NCBI RefSeq assembly: GCF_022605725.1
Contig: NC_065548.1
Location: 39,487,131 to 39,551,130 of the forward strand
Length of the DNA stretch: 64,000 bases
DNA from: Anthonomus grandis grandis
Lineage: Eukaryota; Arthropoda; Insecta; Coleoptera; Curculionidae
Direction of reading: 5' to 3'
The notes under the pieces were generated by a model. The model saw nothing but the letters and a program-made list of their open reading frames with translations, did no database searches and had not been told where the DNA came from. The translations under genes and the position numbers were made by a program. This document shows positions 35,660 through 46,219 of the stretch, in pieces. Each line of letters begins with the position of its first letter. Positions within the stretch are counted from its first letter, which is position 1.

Positions 35660-36012
35660 CGACGGGCTTCTGCAGCATTTCCATCTACAAGCCTATAAGG
35701 AAAATGCATTTGAGCTCATTCGACATTATTCATAGTTATCTGCATACTAAAACCCTTTCAGCTAACAGTACCTGCTAGATGTTAATGTAAAAACATCATA
35801 ATTTTCTTGTGAGAGCTATTTTTATATGTGTCCATATTATTCTAAATAAGAATAAATTTCAACCATTTAATTTTAGTTGTTTAATTAAAAAAAAAAACAC
35901 TATCTGGAAAACGAAGCAACTCTAAACATGTATTTATATGAGCTTTTTTACTTAAAAAATTACAAGAAATCACTCCTTAAAATTAAAGTCATCACTTATA
36001 TTATACCCATCT

Positions 36013-36581
36013 AGTAAGTTCTAATATTTATTCAAAATTTGGAACTCAAATATAGTGTAGTCAAATATAGAGCTTATTTAATACGTTTTTATATAAGCTA
36101 ATAAAATACATCTTGAAATTAAAGAAAAACAAGTGCCAGCAAAATTAATTCTTCTTTAACTTTTAATATTTAATATAGTTTAATAAATTATTAATATTAA
36201 ATAGTTTAATAATTTATTAATAAATATAATTTTTTAAAATAGATAACTTTTATGGATATTTAATTCGGTTTTTTCTGGCTATTTTAAATATGACAAGCTT
36301 AAAATTTTTTTTCTAGACGTTTTTTTTATTTCAAGATATTTTATTATATTTCTTATAGCAATATATATTACATAAATTCTTGCCAGTGCGGGTAAGTGGT
36401 TTAAATTTTTGGAGTAAATAGTAGTATACTATCTATATAACAAGATGGTCCAATATTCCTTCGCCAATATATTAGAAAAAGATTGCGGCCATTCACTAGA
36501 TGACGTGTCAAACTTAGGAACACGTCATTAATATACAAACATTACCTTACCTATTCGGGGCTACTCGCTGGACTAAGGTAC
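36013..36581. other. AT-rich spacer between mariner 3 and the P-like element
   Basis: No gene is seen. The last bases, AAGGTAC (36575-36581), are repeated right of the P-like element and form its target duplication. Confidence 0.5.
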
Positions 36582-36784
36582 CACAGATTTAACTAGCTAA
36601 CGCAACAGATACCCATTCGAAAAGTAAAATCGCCGCGAAACCCCAAATGTTAGCCGGCTTTTTGAGCGAGCTAACCATCGGCGTTTTACGTCGCCATTGT
36701 TGCCAAGTTTGGTGGAAGTCGGCGCCGGTCGGTCTCTCGGCTTGGTGTTCGAAAAAAAAAAACCTGAGGTATGGGCTCCGCATA

Positions 36785-36815
36785 TAGCTCCACCGCATAT
36801 AGTGCGGTGGAGCTA
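36785..36815. repeat. Subterminal hairpin of the P-like element
   Basis: Arms TAGCTCCACCGCA and TGCGGTGGAGCTA are perfect over 13 bp with a TATAG loop. A further GGAGCAC/GGAGTGCGGAGC cluster follows. It could be a subterminal transposase-binding region; that is inference. Confidence 0.8.
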
Positions 36816-37033
36816 CGGAGCACGGAGTGCGGAGCTATTTACATCTGTGGTATGGGGTTAAAACTACGAGATTATTTTGGTTGCAATTTGCCGAGGTATT
36901 TGCGTTTTGTTTTGTGTTATAATTGATATACATTATTATACAATTGATTGCGTTTTGTTTTGTAGTTAGTTTAAACTTTTGTGTTTAGTTTAAGTTTTTT
37001 TTTTGAGGAGTTTGTATTAAAGTATTGCATAAC

Positions 37034-40000
37034 AATGAATATTATTCCAAAAAACCTGCCCGGGTGGTGGTAAATGTGAATATTTTAATTGTGGAAATTC
37101 ACGAAGAAACTCTACAACTCGAATGTTTAGGTTTCCAGTTAAAACTAAGGATATTTGTGACCAATGGATAATAAATTGTGGTAAGTATTTTTAAGATTTT
37201 AAGAAATAAGCTTCTTTTTCTTGGTTATAATTTAAAATAATAATAAGGAGGGTGCGTTATTTTTTATGTAAAAATATGCTATTCATGCTTATGGTATGGT
37301 GGTCTTATTATAATAGTATCACAGATTTAACTAGTACAGGGTAACTATATACAGGATGACAATTTTAAATTTTGAAAAAATCTTATGCAGGTGAACACTA
37401 CTCAAAAAGAACTTTAATTTGAGGTACCACAAAAAGGGTGATTCCATTTAATATTTTGGGGTTGAGGTGCATGGGGCCCAAGGGGTGCTTCACCTCTTCC
37501 TCTTGCCACCAACCTACGAAGCGACAAGATATTTTGTGACAAAAATTCAATGTTAGGCATTTAATAATTATGCCGGTTGGTCAGTGTTTAATTGCTTAAA
37601 ATTGAAATATCATAAATGGTTAGAGATCGAATAAATTAGAAAACTATTTCTAATAAGCCTTTAGTGTTTTAATGACTTTTAGGAATTTTAAAATAAATTG
37701 AAAATCTGTTAGGCAGACAGGTATAGCAAAAATATTAAAATTTAAATTTTTTCCTTTGTTTGTTATTTATTTTATTTATTTTAAAATCTCTACAAAATTA
37801 ACTATTCATACATATTTACCTAACTGACTACCAGCTTTTTAATAAAATTATTAAAATTTTTAAACGGTAACGTTAAGTTCCCTCAGAAGTTAATTTTTTA
37901 ATGCCTTTGAAGAAATTGCACAGGTCATGAATTCTTAATAATTGATTAAATAAATTATTGTTTATTAAAATTCAATTATTGTTCTAAACTTTATACGGAT
38001 TTAGAAAAAAAGAAGGATAGTAACGTTCATAAATTATAAAATTTAAATTTATTAATATAGAAGTTTCGATTTTTTTTTTCATTTCTATTTTTTTGTGTTC
38101 TAAAACCGGATGCCATTTAAATATTTTTTTAGATTTTTTTTTTGGTAACAAAATGTTAAGATTTATCCTTTTAACATTATTTTAAAGAGATTTTGACGAT
38201 ATACATATTTAATATTGACATTTTAATGCCGTATTACCACTAAATTAAATGTAAAAAATATACTGGTTGGACACTTGTATTCTGGGACTTGGGAAATACA
38301 TGCAAATATTTTAAATGATCAGAGTTAGATTTTACTTACCTAGTTAAATCTGTGGTCTAAGGAATGCAGGTAAGTAAGTCGGGAATAAAATAAAACCTTA
38401 CGTGCTAAATATTTATGTCAAAACCACTTTACAAGCGAGGACTTTCGGACAGCTAAACAATTTTACCTGAAGAAAGACGCTGTTCCGAAAAACTATGCAG
38501 CTTACACCAGCAGTCCGTTTACCAGCGACTGCGCAGAAAATCTGCAGGTATCAATTCCAAAGAAAACGTATGCAGAACTGAAAAGTTCATTGCTTGAACT
38601 TAGCTCGGAGGCTCGCTCGGAGGTTTCTTCCAGGAAAAAGTAAAATATGATAACGAATTGGAAAATAAGTTTGTCAGTGAAATAACTTCATTACCAGATC
38701 ATGTTGAGACTCCAACAAAATTAAAATTAAGAAAAAAAATTAGATTTATTACAAAAAAGAATAAAAATTATAAGAAAACTATTTTCAAAATCTTTACAAA
38801 ATAAAATAGAAAAATCTAAATTAATATATTCATCACCGCTACCGCTGTTAACTTTTTTATCACCAGTGGCAAAAACTTTTGTAGGAATGCAGTTAAGAGG
38901 TAAAAAACGTGTGATTTGGAATCAAAAAGAAAAAGAATTTTGTTTATCATTTTACCATAAATCTCCATCGGCTTACCTTTTCTTGAGAAAAAAAGGCATC
39001 GTATTACCCGCTCTGTCAACTATTCAAAACTGGATTTCACAAAATGATTTTAAAACGGGCATTGACGAAGATATTCAAGTTTTTTTAAAACAAAAAGCTA
39101 TGGTAATGAAAAAAAATGAAAAAAAAATTTCTCATAGCTTTTGATGAAATAAGCATCAAGGAAAATTTAGAATTTAATAAAAAGTTAGATCTAATAGAGG
39201 GATTTGAAGACCTAGGACCTTTAGGTAGGAGTCAGAAAAAAGATAATCACGCTCTTGTTTTTTCTATGAGGGGAATATATTTCAATTGGAAATTTCCATT
39301 AGCTTACTTTTTTCCCAGAATTCAGTTCGTAAAGAAAACTTACAAAAAATAATTGTATATGTTCTTAGTGTTCTAGACACAATTGGATTTTTACCCGTTG
39401 CTGTAGTTTGTGACCAAGGGACGAATAAATAATACGGGCGCAATGAAATTGTTAGGTGTCAATACAGATAAACCATACTTTTATGTAAACGACAAAAAGA
39501 TAATTGCATTGTATGATGTTCCTCATCTTTTCAAAAGCATCAGGAATAATTGGCAATCAGGAAAAAGATTTGAATTATTTAATAAAAATATTTGTTTTGA
39601 TATAATAGCAAAAATCTATGAAATTGACAAGGCATCTCAATCGGCCAGAATTCTTCCAAAAATAACTGATAAGCATATTAATCCTGATGCATTTGAAAAG
39701 ATGTCCTATAAATTGGCACTACAACTTTTTTCTAATACAATGACTGCAGCCGTTAAGACGTCTGTCACAAAAGGCTTTATTGTTAGGGAAACGAGCACTA
39801 ATGCTGCAGAATTCTTAGAAATTATGAATAATTTATTCGACCCCCTTAATAGCAAAAGATTATTTATGCAAAAAGGAAGACGTGTTTTCGAGTCTCTAAT
39901 AAAAGTGAGTGAGTGAAACTTTAAATAAAAAAAAAACAAATAAAGAGAATTTCAAAAAGTAGGCCGCCGTGTTTTAAAGGTCTGGTTCAGTCCATAACTG

Positions 40001-40620
40001 CCATTCAAATTTTGTATGAAGACCAAAAAAAAGAAGAGAATAATTTTTTGCTAACTAACAGATTAAATCAGGATTTTTTGGAAAATTTCTTTTCAATTAT
40101 TGCTCGACAACGTGGTGGTTGGAATCTTAATCCTACGGCTAGATCTTTCGGATTATTTTTCAGAATTAAAAGCGTAACGAATTTATTGACCCCTTCAAAA
40201 ATTTTCAATTGTGAAATTGATTCTGACAAATAATTATTTTTAATTGATTCTTCTAAAAAAAAAGCAAACCCATCAACGAGTTTGGGAACAAATGAAACCC
40301 CTGAAATCGAAAATATTGTTGATATACCAAAAAATCAGGTCAAAATGTCCCTTAAGACGAAAACTTCTTTAGAAGAATGTGGCAATTCGTATTACGCCGG
40401 GTATCTAGTAAAGAAAGTGCTGGAAAAATTTAATTGTGAAAGTTGTGCCCATTCTTTAAAATCAGCTACCTACCTAACCGATCATTCACAAATATTTCTT
40501 TTAAATAAAAATTACGGTGGGCACGAAAACGCGTATTTAGTCAGTCCTTCTACAGAAGTTACCGCGATTGTGGTTTTTTTTTTAACAAAGCTTGTTTATA
40601 CTAATCTTTATAAATTTAGT
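37034..40620 (+). pseudogene. P-element-type transposase with N-terminal THAP domain, multi-exon and broken
   Basis: Exon 1 (37034-37180) begins MNIIPKNLPG and, after one extra G, encodes KCEYFNCGNSRRNS and MFRFPVKTKDICDQW. The donor is GTAAGT at 37181. The THAP domain finishes at about 38385-38500 (KYLCQNHFTSEDFRTAKQF, LKKDAVPKNY), supplying the C-x2-H-F. The P-type core follows in shifted frames: LSPVAKTFVGMQLR (38866 on), FLIAFDEISIKENLEFNK (first acid), YFNWKFPLAYFF, VVCDQGTN (second acid; a 4-bp insertion follows), VPHLFKSIRNNW, KHINPDAFEKMSYKLALQLF. Next come LLTNRLNQDFLENFFS and a C-terminal part to about 40620, where a LINE interrupts it. In Drosophila P, THAP binds DNA and the RNase H-like core cuts. 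At least five lesions make this copy inactive. Confidence 0.8.
37320..38354. mobile_element. Inverted-repeat-bounded block inside the P-like intron
   Basis: It starts CACAGATTTAACTAG and ends with the exact reverse complement. These are the first 15 bases of the P-like terminal repeat. It occupies the intron between the two THAP exons and codes for nothing visible. The flanks (AATAGTAT left, GTCTAAGG right) do not match, so simple insertion of a non-autonomous relative is not proven; internal rearrangement is possible. Near the left end, TACAGGGTAAC and TACAGGATGAC resemble mariner-type ends. Confidence 0.5.
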
Positions 40621-40632
40621 AAATGGACCCGA

Positions 40633-41816
40633 TCGAAAAACACAACGAATAGCATATCTGGGCATAACAGGAGCGATGTCAACAACGCCGACTGCTGCCC
40701 CAGAGAACCTGATAGGACTAAGCCCGCTACACTTAGTGGTACGGGCTGAAGCTATAACGGGGGCGAAAAGACTGCTGTCAAATAGCGCAACAATCCTATC
40801 GAAAGATAGGCACAATGCCTTATTTGACGAGATACAGGACCTTGCCGAGATACAGCCTGGCCCTAAGAACAGACAGAACCAAGGTCACATACCTAGACAA
40901 ACCTTTTGTCATCAAAGAGAAAAGGAGACCACTGGACGCAGAAGCGGACAGGCTCAGGCAAAGAGGTTACTCAGTATGGTACACGGCAACGAAACAATCC
41001 AAGATCGGGGTAGCTGTGGGCATGGTGGAGGACGAACAACAGGGCAGACAACTTATGCTAAACCTGGGCCTCGAAACAACAAATTTAAAGGCAAGCATAA
41101 TAGGAATACAAACCTGTGTCCAACTGATGAGAGAAGGGCTGCCAAAAGGCAAAACCTTCGCAATTTTCACAGGAGACCAGGCTGCAACACTTGCACTACA
41201 ACAGTTCGAGACTAAGTCAAGGACTGTGCAAAGCTGCTGGGAGGATCTCAGGAACCTCGCCGAAGCGCAAAATAGTCCAGAGATAATCCTAGCAGAGAAT
41301 ATGGGCAACAATAAGGCTGCAAGAAGGGCTATCCAACTTGCAACCCAGGGAGCCAGCAACAGCCTGGTAGGCCCTGAACCAACATGTTGTGTCAGCGATA
41401 AGACCTGGAAGAGGGAAATTGGCAACTGGCTAACAAACCAGAACAAATTCTACTGGGAGCAGCTGCCAAAGATGGAACAATCCAAACAACTTATAGGCAG
41501 CCCACCCTTCAAGAAGGGTGAGAACATACTGGGCCTCTCTAGACAACAACTGCGAAGGGTCGCAGGGCTATTTACAGGCCATGCACCCAGCAGGAAACAC
41601 ATGCATACGCTAGGGAAATCAGTTACCTCGCTATGTAGGGGATGCAATGAGGAGGACGAAACAACTCTTCATATACTGTGCTTCTGTGAAGCATTTAATC
41701 AAACCAGGGCAACATTCCTGGGGGAAGAGAAACCCTCACTAGAGGGTATAAGAAATCTACCACTGGGCACAATCCTGGACTTCCTTAAAGCTACAGAATT
41801 GAACCTGTGGGACTAA
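40633..41816 (+). pseudogene. LINE ORF2 C-terminus: RT thumb, RNase H, zinc knuckle
   Basis: It opens with RIAYLGITGAMSTTPTAAPE and IGLSPLHLVVRAEA, the end of RT in RNase H-encoding LINEs (I, LOA and R1-related groups). A frameshift near 40850 follows. The RNase H-like region has IFTGDQAATLALQQF, with Asp at the expected site, and NNKAARRA; the first catalytic segment is decayed (VWYTATKQSK). The tail contains CRGCNEEDETTLHILCFC, a cysteine-histidine knuckle, and ends FLKATELNLWD at 41816. The long open frame from 40815 shows limited decay. Confidence 0.75.
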
Positions 41817-42012
41817 ACATATGGGACACAATAGGACTGCTTCTTAGCAGACCGCAGTGTAGGGAGCCACAAGGCACCACCCAGCGGTGTAGTTTTAGTG
41901 GGTATAGAACGAAACAGACTCGACACTGAGTCCCACACTACTGGGGGCGGCGCCGCGTAACCAGTGTTCATAAAGAATTTCTCCACCGACCCCAAAAAAA
42001 AAAAAAAAAAAA
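40633..42012 (+). mobile_element. 5'-truncated RNase H-bearing LINE inside the P-like gene
   Basis: The insertion begins inside the RT thumb region and ends in a poly-A run of about 20 bases. It is flanked by AAATGGACCCGA (40621-40632) and AAATGGCCCCGA (42013-42024), a 12-bp target duplication with one mismatch. The 5' truncation, A-tail and duplication are the signature of target-primed reverse transcription. Its base composition is markedly less AT-rich than the surroundings. Confidence 0.85.
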
Positions 42013-42173
42013 AAATGGCCCCGAAAAACTTTGCACAATAAAAAACAAAAAATTAAAAACTTAAAACACGAATAAACTAAAAAATTAAAAATAAAAACAT
42101 TAAATTATAAAATATTAGTTTTTTCTATATAAAAGCAAAATTTTAACTTTTAAAACGATTTTCCAAGTCTATA

Positions 42174-42888
42174 CAGGGTGTCTTATAATCAACATCACAG
42201 GCTATAACTCTTATTTTTGAAGATAAAATTAAAAAAAAAAATATTAAATGTAAGGATACTACCCAAAATTATTTAAAAAACTATCCCCTGACAAAATCAT
42301 CCCCTAAAAACCACCCCCAACTTTGTTTTGTTCAAAGGCACCCCCACTATTTTTTTATATTTTTAGAATTTTTGTAAAATAACTAATTCAATCGTATAAT
42401 AAGCATTTTGTGTTAACATCAACTTAAGGAATTTTTAAGTTTTAAAAATTAAAGGTTTTTGTGGCAAAAATAGGAACACAAATTTTTTTTAGTGCTTTTA
42501 TTAAATTAATCAATAAAAACACTTTTGTTTTATTTAATAGAATACCAAGTTAATGTAATATGTCGACTAATAAATGAAAATTGAAATAAAAACAAATTTA
42601 GTATTCTTATTTTTGCCACAAAAACCTTTAATTTTCAAAATTGAAAAATTCCTTACATTGATGTTAACACATAATAATTTTTGTTATGCAATGAAATTAG
42701 TTATTTTACAAACATTCTAAAAATTTTTAAAAAATAATGGGAGTGCCATTAAACAAAACAAAGTTGGAAGTGGTTTCTGGGGGATGATGAAGGTAGTTTT
42801 CCCTACAACTAAGTATTGAAAATAATTTTTGTGTAAATGTTTATCTTTAAAATATTATAGCCTCTGACAATGATTGTGGGACAGCCTG
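42174..42888. mobile_element. 715-bp foldback MITE with mariner-type ends
   Basis: It begins CAGGGTGTCTTATAATCA and ends with the inverted form (CAGGCTGTCCCACAATCA read inward), with TA on both sides. The arms are about 300 bp each, for example AAGGTTTTTGTGGCAAAAAT against ATTTTTGCCACAAAAACCTT. It is non-coding and sits inside the right part of the P-like element. Confidence 0.8.
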
Positions 42889-43630
42889 TATACATATTTC
42901 TTGCCATTTTTTGTTTTATTTAAAAACTTGAATGCTTATACTTTATATATTTTTTTAAACCACATTAAAGAATTTTACTAAAGTTTCGACCCCTTTGCAG
43001 TTATACATTTTATATTTGTTTAATTGATAAACATTTTTTTAAAGTCGATAAATTTTTTTTTTTTAATACAAGATACTGATTTTCTTATTTACATTTGTAT
43101 ACTTTTATATAAAAAATATAAATCATAGAGACTATACCAATAATTATAAATTTTTAACATCACTATTTTATATACGACATAATATTCCTTTTTAAATTTC
43201 TAACACTAAATTTGTATATTTTCGAGTAAAATTGTTTTTTTTTGCTTATTAATCAGCTTAGAATACTTTATAATAACCACGTTTTGAATCAGTGACTAAG
43301 TAAATATGTATTTACTTTTATTTTATTAATTATTATTTTGTAATATAAATATTATGCATACTGTAAGTACATAATATGTCATATTGTAATTAACTGTAAA
43401 TATTGTATATACTTTATACAAATTAATATACATACATATTTTCATAATTTAAAAGACGAAGTCTTTTTATTTAAGTTACGGTTCTAGTTTTACATATTGG
43501 CAACAGGGCGCGGCATTTCGAACAATATATTACAGCTTTGGTATCACTGCTGCTGCGGTGGCCGATTTTTATGAGGTCCAAACTTCGCTATTCGAATGGG
43601 TATCTGTTGCGTTAGCTAGTTAAATCTGTG

Positions 43631-45224
43631 AAGGTACCCACCATCATTACGAAGTGCGTTGGGGCGGTTCAAAATAATTAAACAGGTGCGTAAGCATTTA
43701 CTGATCCTTCTACGTATTTGCAAAACCACATTCACATAGCCTCAAAATTTAAGTGAAAAATTGAAATAACCAAGTTTTTGGTTTAAAATTGAATTTTTGC
43801 AAAAAAATTATTGTTCACGAAATTTTGTAAAAACATACCTTTTTATGTCCCAAACACCCTGTAACTTTTTTTATTTAAAATAGTAATTTTTTCACCTAAT
43901 TCTGATTTGATACCCTAATTTTCGGTCGAAAACTCTTCCGTCAAAATATCTGCTTTTTTAAAAAAGTCGGTAGGCTCAAGTCAAATTTTTAGGGAAAATA
44001 AAATAATATGTTTATACTCTATATTTAAAATTTGTACATTTTCTTATGGTAACGAATTTAGTACTTAAACTGTTAGGTTTTAGTCACTGTTATTTGATAT
44101 GTCTTAGATAATGTTTTGAATTTTTTGATGTATTGTTTTAACAAAATTCAAGTATTAAACTCTATTACTGTTACTCAATATTCGAGTTATATGTAAAATT
44201 GGTATTTAGAGCTTATATGAAACAACCTAAATGATCCTTCTTACATTTTTACATCTTTAGTGTTAAGAAAATATGATGACTAAATCATTTTGCTATTGAT
44301 CCGATTTGACTTCAACTTGAAATCTCATCATTCCTTTTTAGTTTCGTTAAAAATGTAGGCTTTAGAAAAAAAGTAGCTGTTTCAAAAAGTCAGTCTTAAC
44401 AAGTCATAATTAACTTAAGATTTTAGCATTTTAAAAAGAACAATATGTAGCATACTACACATGTAATGCTGCAATAATGGAATATGAAAGAAGATTTCCT
44501 TACAAAAGTTCAGCAATTTTTACAAAGTTTTCAAAAACATTTGCTTACCTTAAAAAATACTGTACCTTTTTCACAACAAAATGAAATAAACATTAAAAAA
44601 AAGCGTCATTTAGATGATGACGAAAATATCATAGATAATGAATGATATAGAATAATGTATGTTATTGTAATTATGGTATGGACTCTATGACAATAAGCTT
44701 GTGATATTTCAATTGCTGAGAAATTTAATAGGTTTTTTTAGCTCTGTGGGTTCTAAATTAGCTGGAATATTCAAAAATTCGTCAAACATCCATTATTTCT
44801 TTTTGGGTCGATTTGTGGCTAATGTAGCTAATAATCTTACAAAAATAAATAACTCATTAAAAAATAAAGAACATAGAAAACAGCAGGTAAAAGTAAATTA
44901 TTTAGAGTGACGAATGAATCATTACACATGTAAAGTTCCTAATAGGCGAGATGTTGCAACGCCGCCGCTGCGACGGTACACTGGTGTTTGAGGTTCGCGT
45001 TCAATTATAATTATATTATATTACAATTATTGTATTTTAAATTTTAGTATAGTAAGCATCTGACGTCGGTGGAGGGTGTCTCTTTAAAAAATGTTACGCG
45101 GCATTGGCATAATATTTTTATAATGCAGGAATTACATGTGTAAAACCCGCATAGATTCGAAATAACAATTTTTTTATGCTGTGTATTGCATATTGAAAAT
45201 TTAAGCGTTATTCTTAGTAAAATA
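43631..45224. other. Spacer, nothing clearly recognised
   Basis: A lone ACACCCTGTAAC near 43856 resembles a mariner-type end without a partner. No coding region is supported. Confidence 0.35.
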
Positions 45225-45690
45225 AAATAGATATTGTCAGTCGCATAAGGCGGTTGGGAAAAGTATTTGCTAAAAATTATGTTACTCTAACCGCATTATG
45301 AGCAGGACAGCCATCTTGTTAAAAATAGACTGGTCCCAGGTCTATATCAAGAAGGAGTTGAACGGCAGGAAGAACTTAGTTTTGTAGCAACTCCAGGTAT
45401 TTTTCGGCGTTCAAAGTACTATTAATAAAAAATGGCCCAATAATAAGGTCGCTTAAAATACCAGCTGAAACATTCAACTTTTGAGGTTACTGGATACGAC
45501 ACTGAAAACTTCTGTGGTCGTTTTCTTGAGACCGGTAACGAAGAATGGAAGGATTGTGTTTACCATGCAATGGAAAAGAGGACTAATCTGAAAACAACAT
45601 TTTTCTAAGAAATTTTCATTTTCATTTGCCTTTTCCATCATGGTTTCACAAAATGCCATTCTTCACCACTGGTCTCCAGGAAACCTCTCC
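45225..45690 (-). pseudogene. Mariner-like transposase fragment
   Basis: Read on the minus strand, it contains FHSSLPVSRKRPQ-like decayed text. In the main frame it reads LNVSAGILSDLIIGPFFINS, TLNAEKYLELLQN, VLPAVQLLLD, VYF then a stop in place of Gln, QDGCPAHNAVRVT, and FLANTFPNR. The order and the QDG-PAHN block match the DD41D transposases in this window. Neither end of the gene nor terminal repeats can be found. Confidence 0.65.
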
Positions 45691-45782
45691 TGAGTTTTCG
45701 AACACTTAAAACATTACTACCTAATTAAACACTTAAAAACAAAGTTTATGTGTTATGCAATAAATATTAATGAACTATGAAC

Positions 45783-45844
45783 TGTAAACATATTGTAGTG
45801 AAATAGTGGACTCCTATGCCATATTTCACTACAATATGTTTACA
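45783..45844. repeat. Perfect 23-bp hairpin with 16-base loop
   Basis: Arms 45783-45805 (TGTAAACATATTGTAGTGAA...) and 45822-45844 are exact reverse complements. The pairing resumes with CATAGTT just outside. Confidence 0.9.
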
Positions 45845-45879
45845 TAGTTCCGATTGTCTAAATTACGATCACTGCCACT

Positions 45880-46219
45880 GTAGCACTAGAATTTATTGTC
45901 TAAACAGTTTAAAATATTTAGGAACATATTTTGACAATCTACTTAAACGGGACGTCCATATTAATTATGTAATAAAATAAATCCGAAAATTATTAAATAC
46001 ATTTTGCATCTTAAGATAGTCTTTTTTAAAAAAACAATCTTGTCATTGTATGGTTATGATATATCTATATTGAGAAGCTCTTTTAGATTAGTTTCTGATC
46101 CACTTGTAATCACATATAGAGCACTGCTAAGGATTTCTTTATTTAAAGATAAAAAACATGCATCAATTAACCTGTTTGAAGAGGCAGGAGTTTACTTAAA
46201 TTTAACATATTATTATTAA
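45880..46219 (+). pseudogene. LINE reverse transcriptase C-terminal fragment
   Basis: Plus-strand text reads SLKYLGTYFDNLLKRDVHIN, then IRKLLNTFCILR, then after a shift FFKKTILSLYGY and YRALLRISLFKDKKHASINL followed by FEEAGVYLNL. This is the RT connection and C-terminus seen in CR1-like LINEs. It is an isolated scrap with stops. Confidence 0.55.

Larger units (their letters stand above)
31982..35733 (-). pseudogene. DD41D-like mariner transposase, split by the Transib-like element
   Basis: The N-terminal part (35665-35733) starts at an ATG at 35733 (MNNVE, then a TGA, then AQMHFPYRLVDGNAAEARR). The gene resumes at 32738 with YYECFLD and continues with CVGRPRIIMSQQLEAA, TSTRILSLKFDISHQSIWRI, LFIDEANFSQEAIRNF, MHDGAPAHFSV, WIGREPSQLWPAQSPDLNPL, then DYFFWRYLKSLVYATP. 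The gene ends HFDHLI at 31982. The three catalytic Asp are recognisable (IDEAN, HDGAP, PLDYF). Several shifts and stops are present. The terminal HF-DHLI matches HFEHLLK of elements 1 and 2. Confidence 0.75.
31772..36012 (-). mobile_element. Mariner-like element 3 (DD41D-like), carrying a Transib insertion
   Basis: The left end reads CAGGGTATAACTTAAGTGAG. The right end (about 35975-36012) is a diverged inverted copy sharing GACTTTAATTTTAAGG and the GGGTATAA terminus. The minus-strand transposase is split by the Transib-like element at 32739-35659. Removing the insertion and one CGACG copy leaves the mariner frame continuous across the junction (E-A-R-R-R-Y-Y), which proves the nesting. The older, decayed state of this mariner fits its role as a landing site. 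Confidence 0.8.
36582..43630 (+). mobile_element. P-like transposon with THAP transposase, carrying nested insertions
   Basis: Inverted ends of 40 perfect bases (36582-36621 and 43591-43630) begin CACAGATTTAACTAGCTAAC. The flanking direct repeat AAGGTAC, or AAGGTACC if the terminal C is shared, lies at 36575 and 43631, close to the 8 bp made by P elements. The plus-strand gene combines a THAP domain with a P-type transposase. A perfect 13-bp hairpin (36785-36815) lies near the left end. Later insertions: a truncated LINE (40633-42012), a foldback MITE (42174-42888) and a block at 37320-38354. The gene is broken, but the perfect 40-bp ends suggest fairly recent movement. Confidence 0.85.

Noticed and set aside
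36582..36588. CACAG at the P-like element ends as another RSS-like heptamer
   Set aside because: The sequence continues CACAGAT, no ACAAAA block follows at 12 or 23 bp, the duplication is 7-8 bp, and the internal gene is P-type.
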